Shown: positions 1 through 7,729 of the stretch, one piece after another
Layout of the letters: the number at the start of each line of letters is the position of its first letter
Numbering within the stretch: the first letter of the stretch is position 1
DNA from: Firmicutes bacterium UBA1702
Lineage (GTDB): Bacteria > Bacillota > Clostridia > Peptostreptococcales > Anaerovoracaceae
Assembly: GCA_002320005.1 (NCBI GenBank)
Contig: DCJK01000023.1
Location: 42,746 to 106,745, forward strand
Length of the DNA stretch: 64,000 nt
Direction: 5' to 3'
The notes under the pieces: model-generated
The model's input: the letters and a program-made list of their open reading frames with translations, nothing else
Told to the model about the DNA's origin: nothing
The model's database searches: none
Position numbers and translations under genes: made by a program

Positions 1-864
1 ACTTTCGGTAGATTTCCAAAGAGCCTGGAATTGTATGACAAGGGCCTTGTCATCGACGGAAAAAAAGTACCTGTATATAGCGAATCTGATGCCGAAAACA
101 TTCCGTGGAAGGAATGCGGTGCAGAATACATTGTAGAAGCTACCGGTGCTTACGTTACTACACAGAAGGCTCTGGCACACATAAGAGCAGGTGCAAAAAA
201 AGTTATTATTTCTGCCCCTGCCAAGGACAGCGAAACTCCTACTTTCGTATATGGAGTAAATCACGAAAAATATACCCCTGAAATGCAGGTTGTGTCCAAT
301 GCTTCATGTACGACCAACTGCCTTGCTCCTCTGGCAAAGGTAATAGAAGACAACTGGGGAATAAAAGAAGGACTGATGTCTACCATTCACTCTGCTACAG
401 CAAAGCAGAAAGTAGTAGATGCCCGTTCAATGAAAGACTGGAGAACAGGAAGATGCGTATTCGGAAATGTTATACCGTCTACTACCGGAGCGGCAAAAGC
501 AGTAGGACTTGTTATTCCTTCTCTCAAAGGCAAGATGACGGGAATTTCCTACAGAGTGCCTACAGCAGACGTATCTGTTGTTGATCTCAATGTTGTTCTC
601 GATAAGCCTGCTACATACGAGGAAATATGCGCTAAAGTGAAGGAAGCTTCCGAAACATATATGAAAGGCGTACTGGAATACGTTGATGACGAAGTTGTAT
701 CCGGAGACTTTGTAGGTGATCCTTGCACTTCAATATTCGATGCACGTGAAGGAATCGAACTTAACGATCACTTCTTTAAATTTATAGCTTTCTATGACAA
801 TGAATTCGGATACTCCAGCAAAATCCTCGAACTCATCAAATACATGCACAGCGTGGATAAATAA
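1..864 (+). CDS. gap: Glyceraldehyde-3-phosphate dehydrogenase, 5' end cut by window
   Basis: Converts glyceraldehyde 3-phosphate, NAD and phosphate to 1,3-bisphosphoglycerate in cytosolic glycolysis. Frame 1 is open from the first base, so the gene begins upstream of the window and about the first 50 residues of the NAD-binding domain are missing. The catalytic-Cys signature SNASCTTNCLAP is present, as are the phosphate-site region with TGAAKAVG and the family C-terminus with WYDNEFGYS-type residues (here FYDNEFGYS). The stop is 29 bases before pgk, so gap, pgk and tpiA form one operon in the usual order. Identification is secure; only the N-terminus cannot be judged. Confidence 0.97.
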   Translation, partial: TFGRFPKSLELYDKGLVIDGKKVPVYSESDAENIPWKECGAEYIVEATGAYVTTQKALAHIRAGAKKVIISAPAKDSETPTFVYGVNHEKYTPEMQVVSNASCTTNCLAPLAKVIEDNWGIKEGLMSTIHSATAKQKVVDARSMKDWRTGRCVFGNVIPSTTGAAKAVGLVIPSLKGKMTGISYRVPTADVSVVDLNVVLDKPATYEEICAKVKEASETYMKGVLEYVDDEVVSGDFVGDPCTSIFDAREGIELNDHFFKFIAFYDNEFGYSSKILELIKYMHSVDK

Positions 865-893
865 GTGGATAAACAAAAGGAGAACTTTCAGAG

Positions 894-2078
894 ATGAAAA
901 AGACTGTAAAGGATATCGATGTAAAAGGCAAAAAAGTTATCGTAAGATGTGATTTCAATGTTCCGCAGAAGGACGGCAGTATAACTGATGATACCAGAAT
1001 CACTGCTGCACTGCCTACAATAAAGTACCTGCTTTCTGAAGGAGCAGCAGTTATTCTTATGTCCCATCTGGGAAGACCGGAAGGTGAAGCAAACATGAAA
1101 TACACCCTCAAGCCTGTGGCTGACAGACTTGAGGAACTCTTGAAGATTCCTGTTATTTTCGCTCAGTCACCGCAGGTTGTGGACGAAGAGGTCAAGAAAA
1201 AGGCAGAAAGTCTCAAGGCCGGAGAGGTTATGTTGCTTGAGAACGTACGATTCAGAAAAGAAGAAACAAAAAACGGAGCTGATTTTGCCAAAGAACTTGC
1301 ATCTCTGGCAGATATATTTGTAAATGACGCTTTCGGGACCGCTCACCGGGCTCATGCATCTACTGCAGGGATAGCCGATTACCTGCCTGCAGTTTCAGGA
1401 TTTCTGATTGAAAAAGAAGTAAAGTTCCTTGGAAGTGCGGTTGAAAATCCTGAGAGACCGTTTGTCGCCATAATGGGCGGCGCCAAAGTGGGAGATAAGA
1501 TTTCCGTAATAAGGAATCTGCTCAAAAAAGTGGATACTCTTATAATCGGAGGGGGCATGGCATATACCTTCTATAAAGCTCTGGGATACGAAATAGGAAC
1601 ATCCATACTGGATGCAGACAGCGTTGATGTTGCAAAGGATCTCCTTGAAACTGCCAAGTCTTTGGGAGTCAAAATGATGCTTCCTGTAGACGTGGTATGC
1701 GGCAGAGAATTTAAAAATGATACGGAAACGGCTGTATTCAGCTGTGACAATATGCCCGGCGACATGATGGGACTTGATATCGGACCTGAAACCATAGAGC
1801 TGTACAAAAAAGAGATTGCCAGTGCAAAAACGGTGGTATGGAACGGACCTATGGGAGTTTTTGAAATGGAAACTTTTGCAAAAGGAACTCTGGAGATTGC
1901 AAAAGCTCTCAGTCGTACTGATGCCATAACCGTTATAGGCGGCGGTGATTCAGCAGCTGCCGTTGAGCAGTTCGGACTGGCTGACAAGATGACACACATA
2001 TCAACAGGCGGAGGAGCTTCACTGGAATTCCTGGAAGGCAAAGAACTGCCGGGTATCGCTGTACTGGAAGAAAAATAA
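894..2078 (+). CDS. pgk: Phosphoglycerate kinase
   Basis: Transfers the acyl phosphate of 1,3-bisphosphoglycerate to ADP, giving ATP and 3-phosphoglycerate. At 394 aa it has the normal bacterial length. The N-terminal signature KKVIVRCDFNVP, the substrate-binding SHLGRPEG, the hinge-region GGAKVGDKI and the nucleotide-binding GGGDSAAAVEQFG are all visible. The ATG at 894 follows a good ribosome binding site (aaaaggagaa). It lies between gap and tpiA and is presumably co-transcribed with them. Confidence 0.98.
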   Translation: MKKTVKDIDVKGKKVIVRCDFNVPQKDGSITDDTRITAALPTIKYLLSEGAAVILMSHLGRPEGEANMKYTLKPVADRLEELLKIPVIFAQSPQVVDEEVKKKAESLKAGEVMLLENVRFRKEETKNGADFAKELASLADIFVNDAFGTAHRAHASTAGIADYLPAVSGFLIEKEVKFLGSAVENPERPFVAIMGGAKVGDKISVIRNLLKKVDTLIIGGGMAYTFYKALGYEIGTSILDADSVDVAKDLLETAKSLGVKMMLPVDVVCGREFKNDTETAVFSCDNMPGDMMGLDIGPETIELYKKEIASAKTVVWNGPMGVFEMETFAKGTLEIAKALSRTDAITVIGGGDSAAAVEQFGLADKMTHISTGGGASLEFLEGKELPGIAVLEEK

Positions 2079-2092
2079 GAGAGGTAGGAAAT

Positions 2093-2839
2093 ATGAGAAT
2101 TCCATTTATCGCAGGCAACTGGAAAATGTACAAGGATATGGCGCAGGCACGCGGATTCGCCCTTAAATTTAAAACACTTTATCATGGTACAGATGTTAAA
2201 ACAGCCATATTTGCACCTTACCCGCAGCTGGCGCTTCTTGTTGAAGAATTTAAAGGAACCGGCATAGGCGTGGGTGCACAGAATGTTCATTTTGAAAAAG
2301 AAGGTGCTTTTACCGGAGAGGTTTCTATTCCGATGCTTGAAGAACTGGGAGTAGATTACTGCCTGGTGGGACATTCCGAAAGACGTCAGTATTTCGGTGA
2401 GACAGATGAAACGGTCAATCTTAAGCTTAAGGCGCTTCTACAGTCTTCGATTCTTCCGCTGGTATGCGTGGGGGAGAACCTCAGTGAGCGGGAAGCAGGA
2501 AAGGAAAAGGATATCGTTTCAGGTCAGATAAAAGCTGCATTCTCCGGGATAGCCGGAGAAGATGCTGAAAAAGTAACTGTCGCATATGAACCTGTGTGGG
2601 CTATAGGGACAGGGAAAACAGCAACCGCACAGCAGGCGCAGGATATGTGCGAATGTATTAGACAGACTCTTGCGGCAATGTATGATGAAGAAACTGCCGA
2701 TAAAATAATAATTCAGTATGGCGGAAGTGTTAAACCTGACAATGCATCAGAGATAATGGACATGCCTGAAATAGATGGCGCACTGGTAGGAGGAGCAAGC
2801 CTCGACCCGTTAAAATTTATTGAAATTGTCAACTTTTAA
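2093..2839 (+). CDS. tpiA: Triose-phosphate isomerase
   Basis: Interconverts dihydroxyacetone phosphate and glyceraldehyde 3-phosphate. The 248-aa protein shows the N-terminal Lys motif (AGNWKMYK), the catalytic His in GHSERRQYFGE, the catalytic Glu with its flexible lid in YEPVWAIGTGK, and the phosphate-binding GGSVKPDN near the end. Start follows gaggtagg. It is 14 bases after pgk. In many Clostridia this operon continues with gpmI and eno; here secG follows directly, so those two genes must lie elsewhere. DHAP made by the class II aldolase encoded near 35 kb would feed into this step (inference). Confidence 0.98.
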   Translation: MRIPFIAGNWKMYKDMAQARGFALKFKTLYHGTDVKTAIFAPYPQLALLVEEFKGTGIGVGAQNVHFEKEGAFTGEVSIPMLEELGVDYCLVGHSERRQYFGETDETVNLKLKALLQSSILPLVCVGENLSEREAGKEKDIVSGQIKAAFSGIAGEDAEKVTVAYEPVWAIGTGKTATAQQAQDMCECIRQTLAAMYDEETADKIIIQYGGSVKPDNASEIMDMPEIDGALVGGASLDPLKFIEIVNF

Positions 2840-2840
2840 C

Positions 2841-2870
2841 TTGCTTTTAACGGACAGCCTGTGATATAAT
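2841..2870 (+). promoter_or_regulatory. Probable sigma-A promoter for secG
   Basis: TTGCTT at 2841-2846, an 18-base spacer, then TATAAT at 2865-2870 preceded by TGA (extended -10). It starts just after the tpiA stop and gives secG its own promoter in addition to read-through. Confidence 0.55.
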
Positions 2871-2898
2871 GTCTGAGTTAAATAATGGGAGGATTATT

Positions 2899-3129
2899 AT
2901 GAAAATATTTTTAATGATTTTACTCGCAGTTGCCAGCCTTATTCTCATAGTAAGTGTTCTGATGCAGTCCGGAAACAGTGCAGGTCTGTCAGGATCCATA
3001 GCAGGCGGAGCTGAGCAGCTTTTCGGAAAGAAAAAGAGTAAAGGTTATGAAGCTATTTTAGCCAAGATTACTACGGTTGCGGCAGTTCTTTTTGTCGTTT
3101 TAGCCATAGTACTGGTTATGATGGAATAG
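2899..3129 (+). CDS. secG: Protein translocase subunit SecG
   Basis: Small subunit of the SecYEG channel that helps SecA-driven export. The start is placed at the second ATG (2899) because gggagg lies just upstream and the ten extra codons of the longer frame have no family similarity; this gives 76 aa. Two hydrophobic helices flank a Gly/Ser-rich loop with the typical pattern LMQSGNSAGLSGSIAGGAEQLFGK. Its place after glycolytic genes is common in Firmicutes. Confidence 0.93.
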   Translation: MKIFLMILLAVASLILIVSVLMQSGNSAGLSGSIAGGAEQLFGKKKSKGYEAILAKITTVAAVLFVVLAIVLVMME

Positions 3130-3171
3130 ATTGAACTGATAATTCAGTCGAATATTTTATTTTATAATTTT

Positions 3172-3220
3172 CACTTGAGATAAGAGGTACGATGTGCCTC
3201 TTATTTGAGCATTACAAGTG
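3172..3220 (+). other. Nested inverted repeat upstream of hppA
   Basis: An 11-base stem with one wobble (3180-3190 with 3194-3204, loop GAT) sits inside an outer CACTTG/CAAGTG pair (3172-3177 and 3215-3220). No T-run follows, so it is not an ordinary terminator; it lies in the 5' leader of hppA, ending at its ribosome binding site (aaagggaggt, 3221-3230). A TATAAT at 3163-3168 could be the -10 of an hppA promoter, but no good -35 was found. Confidence 0.5.
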
Positions 3221-3238
3221 AAAGGGAGGTATGCAATC

Positions 3239-5254
3239 ATGATTAAAATTTTCACTGTATGTGCAGCCGTCATCGGTCTCATTGTTGCATTTTGTCTTGC
3301 AGCATGGATCACTAAGGCACCTGAAGGCACAGACAGAATGAAAGAAATCGCCAGCTACATCAGAGAAGGTGCAATGGCATTTCTTAAGAGAGAATACAAA
3401 ACAATGGTTATCGTTATTGTGGCTCTCTTCCTTTTAATTGGTTTCGGCTTACAGAGCTGGACCACCGCAGTGCTTTACTTATGCGGCGCACTTCTTTCCG
3501 TACTTGCAGGCTTCTTTGGAATGAAGGTTGCAACTAACGGCAATGTAAGAACCGCTAACGCTGCCATGGAAGCAGGAATGAACAAGGCTCTCAAGATCGC
3601 TTTCAGAAGCGGTGCCGTAATGGGACTTTGCGTATCAGGACTTGGCCTCTTTGGCCTTGGAGTTGTAGTATGTGTACTCAAGCTTGCAACGGTAGCTGAG
3701 TGCATCACAGGATTTGGTCTGGGTGCATCATCAATGGCTCTCTTCGGAAGAGTAGGCGGCGGTATATACACTAAGGCTGCAGACGTAGGCGCTGACTTGG
3801 TAGGTAAGGTTGAAGCCGGAATCCCTGAAGACGACCCGAGAAACCCTGCAGTTATCGCAGACAACGTAGGTGATAATGTAGGCGACGTTGCCGGTATGGG
3901 TTCAGACCTCTTTGAGTCTTATGTAGGATCAATTATCTCCGCCATCACACTGGCTGCAGTTGCTGTAAAAGAAGCAGGTGCACAGGCTACATTCAACGAA
4001 AGCACAGCAGCAGTATTCCCTCTGATTATTGCAGCAGTAGGAATCCTGGCTTCCGTAATCGGTATCATGTGCGTGAGAGGCAAGGATGGAAAGAATCCGG
4101 CTACAGCTCTTAACATGGGTACTTATATCAGCGGCATAATCGTTGTAATCGCAACTCTTGCTCTGTCAAAGAGCATGCTTGGAGATTTCACATATGCAGC
4201 TGCCATCATCGCCGGCCTTTTAGTAGGTATTGCCATAGGAAAGATCACAGAAGTTTACACTTCTGCAGATTATAAGTCAGTTAAGAAGATTGCAGAACAG
4301 TCACAGACCGGTGCTGCGACCACTATTATAAGCGGACTGGGCGTAGGAATGATGTCAACTCTCTGGCCTATCATTCTTATTTGCGTAGGTGTATTTGTTG
4401 CTTATCAGTTTGCAGGCCTTTATGGCATTGCTCTTGCAGCAGTAGGTATGCTGTCAACAACAGGTATGACCGTTGCTGTCGATGCTTATGGTCCTGTATC
4501 TGACAATGCCGGCGGTATTGCCGAAATGTCAGAATTACCTGAAGAAGTAAGAGAAATCACTGACAAACTTGACTCGGTAGGTAACACTACAGCAGCTATC
4601 GGTAAAGGCTTTGCTATCGGTTCAGCAGCTTTAACAGCTCTGGCTCTGTTTGCATCTTATGCGGCAGTTACCAACCTTGAAAAGATCAGTCTCCTTGACC
4701 CAATCGTAATCATCGGCTTATTTATCGGTGCTATGCTTCCGTTCCTCTTCTCTGCTATGACAATGAATTCAGTAGGAAGAGCTGCTAACCAGATGATTGA
4801 AGAAGTAAGAAGACAGTTTAGAGAAGATAAGGGAATCATGGAAGGAACTTCTAAACCTGACTATGCAAACTGTGTTGATATTTCAACAAAAGCTGCACTT
4901 AAAGAAATGGTAATGCCGGGCGTTATGGCTATAATAGCTCCTCTGGCAGTAGGTATCATCCTGGGATGCGAAGCTTTAGGCGGAATGCTGGCAGGTGCTC
5001 TGTCTGCAGGTGTTCTTCTTGCCATCATGATGGCCAATGCCGGTGGCGCATGGGATAATGCCAAGAAGTATATTGAAGAAGGCAACTACGGCGGCAAGGG
5101 TTCAGAACCGCATAAAGCTGCTGTCGTAGGCGACACAGTAGGAGATCCGTTTAAGGATACTTCAGGTCCTTCCATCAACATCTTAATCAAGTTGATGACC
5201 ATCGTTGCAGTAGTATTTGCTCCATTATTCGTTTCAATCGGAGGATTACTGTAA
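3239..5254 (+). CDS. hppA: Membrane-bound ion-translocating pyrophosphatase, K+-dependent type
   Basis: Couples hydrolysis of pyrophosphate to pumping H+ or Na+ out of the cell. The ATG at 3239 follows aaagggaggt with a spacing of eight and gives 671 aa, normal for the family; an upstream in-frame GTG has no such site. The protein is almost all membrane helices. The catalytic loop contains DVGADLVGKVEAGIPEDDPR and NVGDNVGDVAGMGSDLFE, and the C-terminal loop GDTVGDPFKDTSGP. The segment GNTTAAIGKG has Ala where K+-independent enzymes carry Lys, so a K+-requiring enzyme is expected. Whether it pumps Na+ or H+ cannot be read with certainty. Codon choice is strongly biased, suggesting high expression. 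Confidence 0.95.
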   Translation: MIKIFTVCAAVIGLIVAFCLAAWITKAPEGTDRMKEIASYIREGAMAFLKREYKTMVIVIVALFLLIGFGLQSWTTAVLYLCGALLSVLAGFFGMKVATNGNVRTANAAMEAGMNKALKIAFRSGAVMGLCVSGLGLFGLGVVVCVLKLATVAECITGFGLGASSMALFGRVGGGIYTKAADVGADLVGKVEAGIPEDDPRNPAVIADNVGDNVGDVAGMGSDLFESYVGSIISAITLAAVAVKEAGAQATFNESTAAVFPLIIAAVGILASVIGIMCVRGKDGKNPATALNMGTYISGIIVVIATLALSKSMLGDFTYAAAIIAGLLVGIAIGKITEVYTSADYKSVKKIAEQSQTGAATTIISGLGVGMMSTLWPIILICVGVFVAYQFAGLYGIALAAVGMLSTTGMTVAVDAYGPVSDNAGGIAEMSELPEEVREITDKLDSVGNTTAAIGKGFAIGSAALTALALFASYAAVTNLEKISLLDPIVIIGLFIGAMLPFLFSAMTMNSVGRAANQMIEEVRRQFREDKGIMEGTSKPDYANCVDISTKAALKEMVMPGVMAIIAPLAVGIILGCEALGGMLAGALSAGVLLAIMMANAGGAWDNAKKYIEEGNYGGKGSEPHKAAVVGDTVGDPFKDTSGPSINILIKLMTIVAVVFAPLFVSIGGLL

Positions 5255-5276
5255 TATCTGAGTTACGGACTGCATT

Positions 5277-5309
5277 GCGGCTCTCCCTTAAGGGGAGCCG
5301 CTGTTTTAT
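5277..5309 (+). terminator. Intrinsic terminator after hppA
   Basis: A ten-pair G+C-rich stem, 5277-5286 with 5292-5301, closes a short loop (CTTAA) and is followed by tgtttta. The Rrf2-type gene's ribosome binding site begins only a few bases later, so that gene has no room for its own promoter between the two. Confidence 0.85.
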
Positions 5310-5320
5310 AGGAGAGAAAA

Positions 5321-5716
5321 ATGCTTATAACCAGAGAAATTGATTATGCTCTGAGAATATTGCGCCATCTACAACATGGCATGGCTTCAGCTGCCGAAAT
5401 AGAAAAAACCCAGCAGGTATCTGCAGACTTCAGCCGCAAAATTCTGAGAAAACTTAAAAAAGCCGGAATTGTAGAGGCAGTAAGAGGATCCAGGGGAGGA
5501 TACATCCTTTCTGTGCCTTGTGACAATCTTACATTATGGGATGTGAAGGTAGCTCTTGAACCTGAAAGCATGGTCAACAGATGTACCTGTGATGACTATG
5601 TATGTGAAAACAGAGACAAAAGCAGCTGCGGGGTGCATCGCGAGTGCTGTAGAATAGAAGCGTTATTAAAGAAAGAAATGAAAAGCTCATCCCTGACGGA
5701 AATTTTTGGATTATAA
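5321..5716 (+). CDS. Rrf2-family transcriptional regulator, IscR-like, Cys-rich
   Basis: Winged-helix regulator of 131 aa. Residues 1-65 carry the Rrf2 pattern: MLITREIDYALRIL, then a recognition helix, then the wing RGSRGGYIL. The C-terminal half is unusually rich in Cys (67, 88, 90, 95, 103, 109, 110), including CTCDDYVC and RECC; IscR uses three Cys in this region to hold a [2Fe-2S] cluster, so iron-sulfur or redox sensing is likely. The next promoter downstream carries a 25-base site that matches the IscR type-1 consensus, which makes this gene the obvious candidate for its ligand. It follows the hppA terminator closely, so it depends on read-through or on a promoter not recognised. CymR- or NsrR-type roles are possible alternatives. 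Confidence 0.9.
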   Translation: MLITREIDYALRILRHLQHGMASAAEIEKTQQVSADFSRKILRKLKKAGIVEAVRGSRGGYILSVPCDNLTLWDVKVALEPESMVNRCTCDDYVCENRDKSSCGVHRECCRIEALLKKEMKSSSLTEIFGL

Positions 5717-5719
5717 ATA

Positions 5720-5748
5720 TTGACCTGTATTTTTTATTGTGTTATACT
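5720..5748 (+). promoter_or_regulatory. Sigma-A promoter of the dehydrogenase-fprA operon
   Basis: TTGACC at 5720-5725, a 17-base spacer, TATACT at 5743-5748 with a TGT just upstream. The palindrome at 5744-5768 overlaps the -10 and the likely start site. Confidence 0.8.
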
Positions 5749-5768
5749 GGACTAAAATAGTCATATAT
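5744..5768 (+). promoter_or_regulatory. Candidate IscR type-1 operator
   Basis: The core GACTAAAATAGTC (5750-5762) is a perfect inverted repeat around AAA, flanked by ATACTG and ATATAT. Against the enterobacterial IscR type-1 consensus (ATA-SYY-GACT-RWWWY-AGTC-RRS-TAT) 22 of 25 positions agree by eye. It covers the -10 box, the usual place for repression. The upstream gene encodes a Cys-rich Rrf2 protein. Confidence 0.65.
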
Positions 5769-5795
5769 TACATATTAAAAAGCAGGAGGTGCGAT

Positions 5796-7706
5796 ATGAG
5801 ATATAAAACTTCAGAAGAACATGAAGCGCTGCGGGCAGTTATAAGAGAGTTTGCCGAAAATGAAATTAAACCTGTAGCCTTTATGATGGATAAGGAAAAT
5901 CAGTTTCCTAGAGAAGCTATTGAAAAATTAGGTAAGATGGGATATATGGGGATCCCTTACGAAAAAAAGTACGGGGGTGCTGGACTTGATGTCTTAAGCT
6001 ATGCGATAGCAGTTGAGGAACTGGCAAGAGTGGATGGGGGTGCCGGAGTAATCCTTTCTGCACACACTTCACTGGGAGCATACCCTATAGCTGCCTACGG
6101 CACAGAAGAGCAGAAACAGAAATATCTCGTTCCTCTTGCAAAAGGAGAGAAAATCGGTGCTTTCGGACTGACTGAACCAAATGCAGGCAGTGATGCGGGA
6201 GGAACGGAAACCGTAGCTGTTCTGGAAGGAGACCATTACGTTCTTAACGGTGGTAAAATATTTATAACTAATGGAGGCGAAGCTGATACATACGTCATAT
6301 TTGCGGTCACAACTCCGGATATAGGGACAAGAGGTATAAGTGCGTTCATTGTTGAAAAAGGATGGGAGGGATTCTCTTTCGGAGATCATTATGATAAAAT
6401 GGGAATCCGCTCATCTGCAACAGCAGAGCTTATATTCAACGATGTAAAGGTTCCGAAGGAGAATCTGCTGGGCAAGGAAGGACAGGGATTTAAAATTGCC
6501 ATGTCCACTCTTGACGGAGGCAGGATTGGAATTGCTGCACAAGCTCTGGGAATTGCTCAGGGGGCCTACGAAAATGCTCTGGAATATTCGAAAGAGAGAG
6601 TACAGTTCGGAAAGCCTATCTGTCAGCAGCAGGCTATTGCCTTTAAACTGGCAGATATGGCAACCAAACTCAGAACTGCCAGACTTCTGGTTTATAGCGC
6701 AGCCGAACTGAAGGAAAATCATGAACCGTATGCTGTGGAAGCTGCAATGGCAAAACAGTATACTTCTGATATATGTCTTGAAGTTGTCAATGATGCACTG
6801 CAGATTTTTGGCGGAAACGGATATCTGAAAGGCATGGAAGTGGAAAGAGCTTACCGAGATGCAAAAATCTGCACAATATATGAAGGAACAAACGAGATAC
6901 AGAGAGTTGTAATAGCTGCGGGAATTATTGGCAAAATGCCTAAAAATCAGCCAGAGGGTCCTCGTAAGACAGCAAAGATGCCTGAAACGGGCATAAGAAA
7001 GAAGATGATTCTTAAAGATGGAACCATAGAGGAGAGAGTAGATAAACTTGTGGAATGTCTCAAGGCTGACGGCTATGACTTCTCGGTAGGTATAGACATT
7101 GACACTCCGATTTCGGAGGCAGAAAGGGTTGTCAGCGCCGGAAAGGGAATAGGCAGCAAGGAGAATATGAAGCTTATTGAAGAGCTGGCAAAACAGGCAG
7201 GAGCGGCTATCGGCTCATCCAGACCTGTAGCCGAAACTCTTAAATATGTACCGCTGAACAGATATGTCGGAATGTCCGGACAGAAGTTCAGAGGAAACCT
7301 CTATATTGCATGCGGAATTTCAGGAGCCATACAGCATCTTAAAGGAATAAAAGAAGCCTCAACCATTGTGGCCATCAATAACAACGCCAATGCAAAGATA
7401 TTTAAAAACGCTGACTATGGAATCGTGGGAAACCTGGAGGAAGTTCTTCCTGCGCTGGCAAAGGCTCTTGATACAGGAGAACCCAAGAAACCGGCACCGC
7501 CGATGGTAAAGGTAAAGCGCGCAATTCCGGTAAAGGAAGCACCAAACTGGAAATACTATATCTGTGGAGGATGCGGATATGAGTATGATCCTGAGAAAGG
7601 AGATCCTGACAATGAGATCTATCCTGTAACTTTCTTTGATGCTCTTCCGGATGACTGGACATGTCCTGAATGCGGAGAAGGAAAAGATCAGTTTATTGAA
7701 GCCTAG
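5796..7706 (+). CDS. Acyl-CoA dehydrogenase / EtfA-like / rubredoxin triple-domain fusion
   Basis: Flavoenzyme expected to oxidise or reduce a short acyl-CoA at the alpha-beta bond. The ATG at 5796 follows aggaggt and gives 636 aa, against about 380 for a plain dehydrogenase. Residues 1-385 are a complete acyl-CoA dehydrogenase (FGLTEPNAGSDAGG, catalytic-Glu region IYEGTNEIQR). Residues about 410-565 match the FAD-binding C-terminal domain of electron-transfer flavoprotein alpha (KFRGNLYIACGISGAIQHL, then VAINNNANAKIFKNADYGIVGN). Residues about 585-636 are a rubredoxin with two Cys-x2-Cys knuckles (ICGGCGYEYD and WTCPECGEG). Electrons could therefore pass from substrate FAD to the second FAD to rubredoxin iron within one chain. 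No etfBA genes are in the window. The next gene, fprA, encodes a classic rubredoxin client. Confidence 0.93.
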   Translation: MRYKTSEEHEALRAVIREFAENEIKPVAFMMDKENQFPREAIEKLGKMGYMGIPYEKKYGGAGLDVLSYAIAVEELARVDGGAGVILSAHTSLGAYPIAAYGTEEQKQKYLVPLAKGEKIGAFGLTEPNAGSDAGGTETVAVLEGDHYVLNGGKIFITNGGEADTYVIFAVTTPDIGTRGISAFIVEKGWEGFSFGDHYDKMGIRSSATAELIFNDVKVPKENLLGKEGQGFKIAMSTLDGGRIGIAAQALGIAQGAYENALEYSKERVQFGKPICQQQAIAFKLADMATKLRTARLLVYSAAELKENHEPYAVEAAMAKQYTSDICLEVVNDALQIFGGNGYLKGMEVERAYRDAKICTIYEGTNEIQRVVIAAGIIGKMPKNQPEGPRKTAKMPETGIRKKMILKDGTIEERVDKLVECLKADGYDFSVGIDIDTPISEAERVVSAGKGIGSKENMKLIEELAKQAGAAIGSSRPVAETLKYVPLNRYVGMSGQKFRGNLYIACGISGAIQHLKGIKEASTIVAINNNANAKIFKNADYGIVGNLEEVLPALAKALDTGEPKKPAPPMVKVKRAIPVKEAPNWKYYICGGCGYEYDPEKGDPDNEIYPVTFFDALPDDWTCPECGEGKDQFIEA

Positions 7707-7729
7707 TGAAGGGAAAGGAGAAATATGTT

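Noticed and set aside
1571..2374. 267-codon minus-strand frame across the pgk-tpiA junction
   Set aside because: It is antisense to two certain genes and low-complexity Ser-rich, so a shadow frame.
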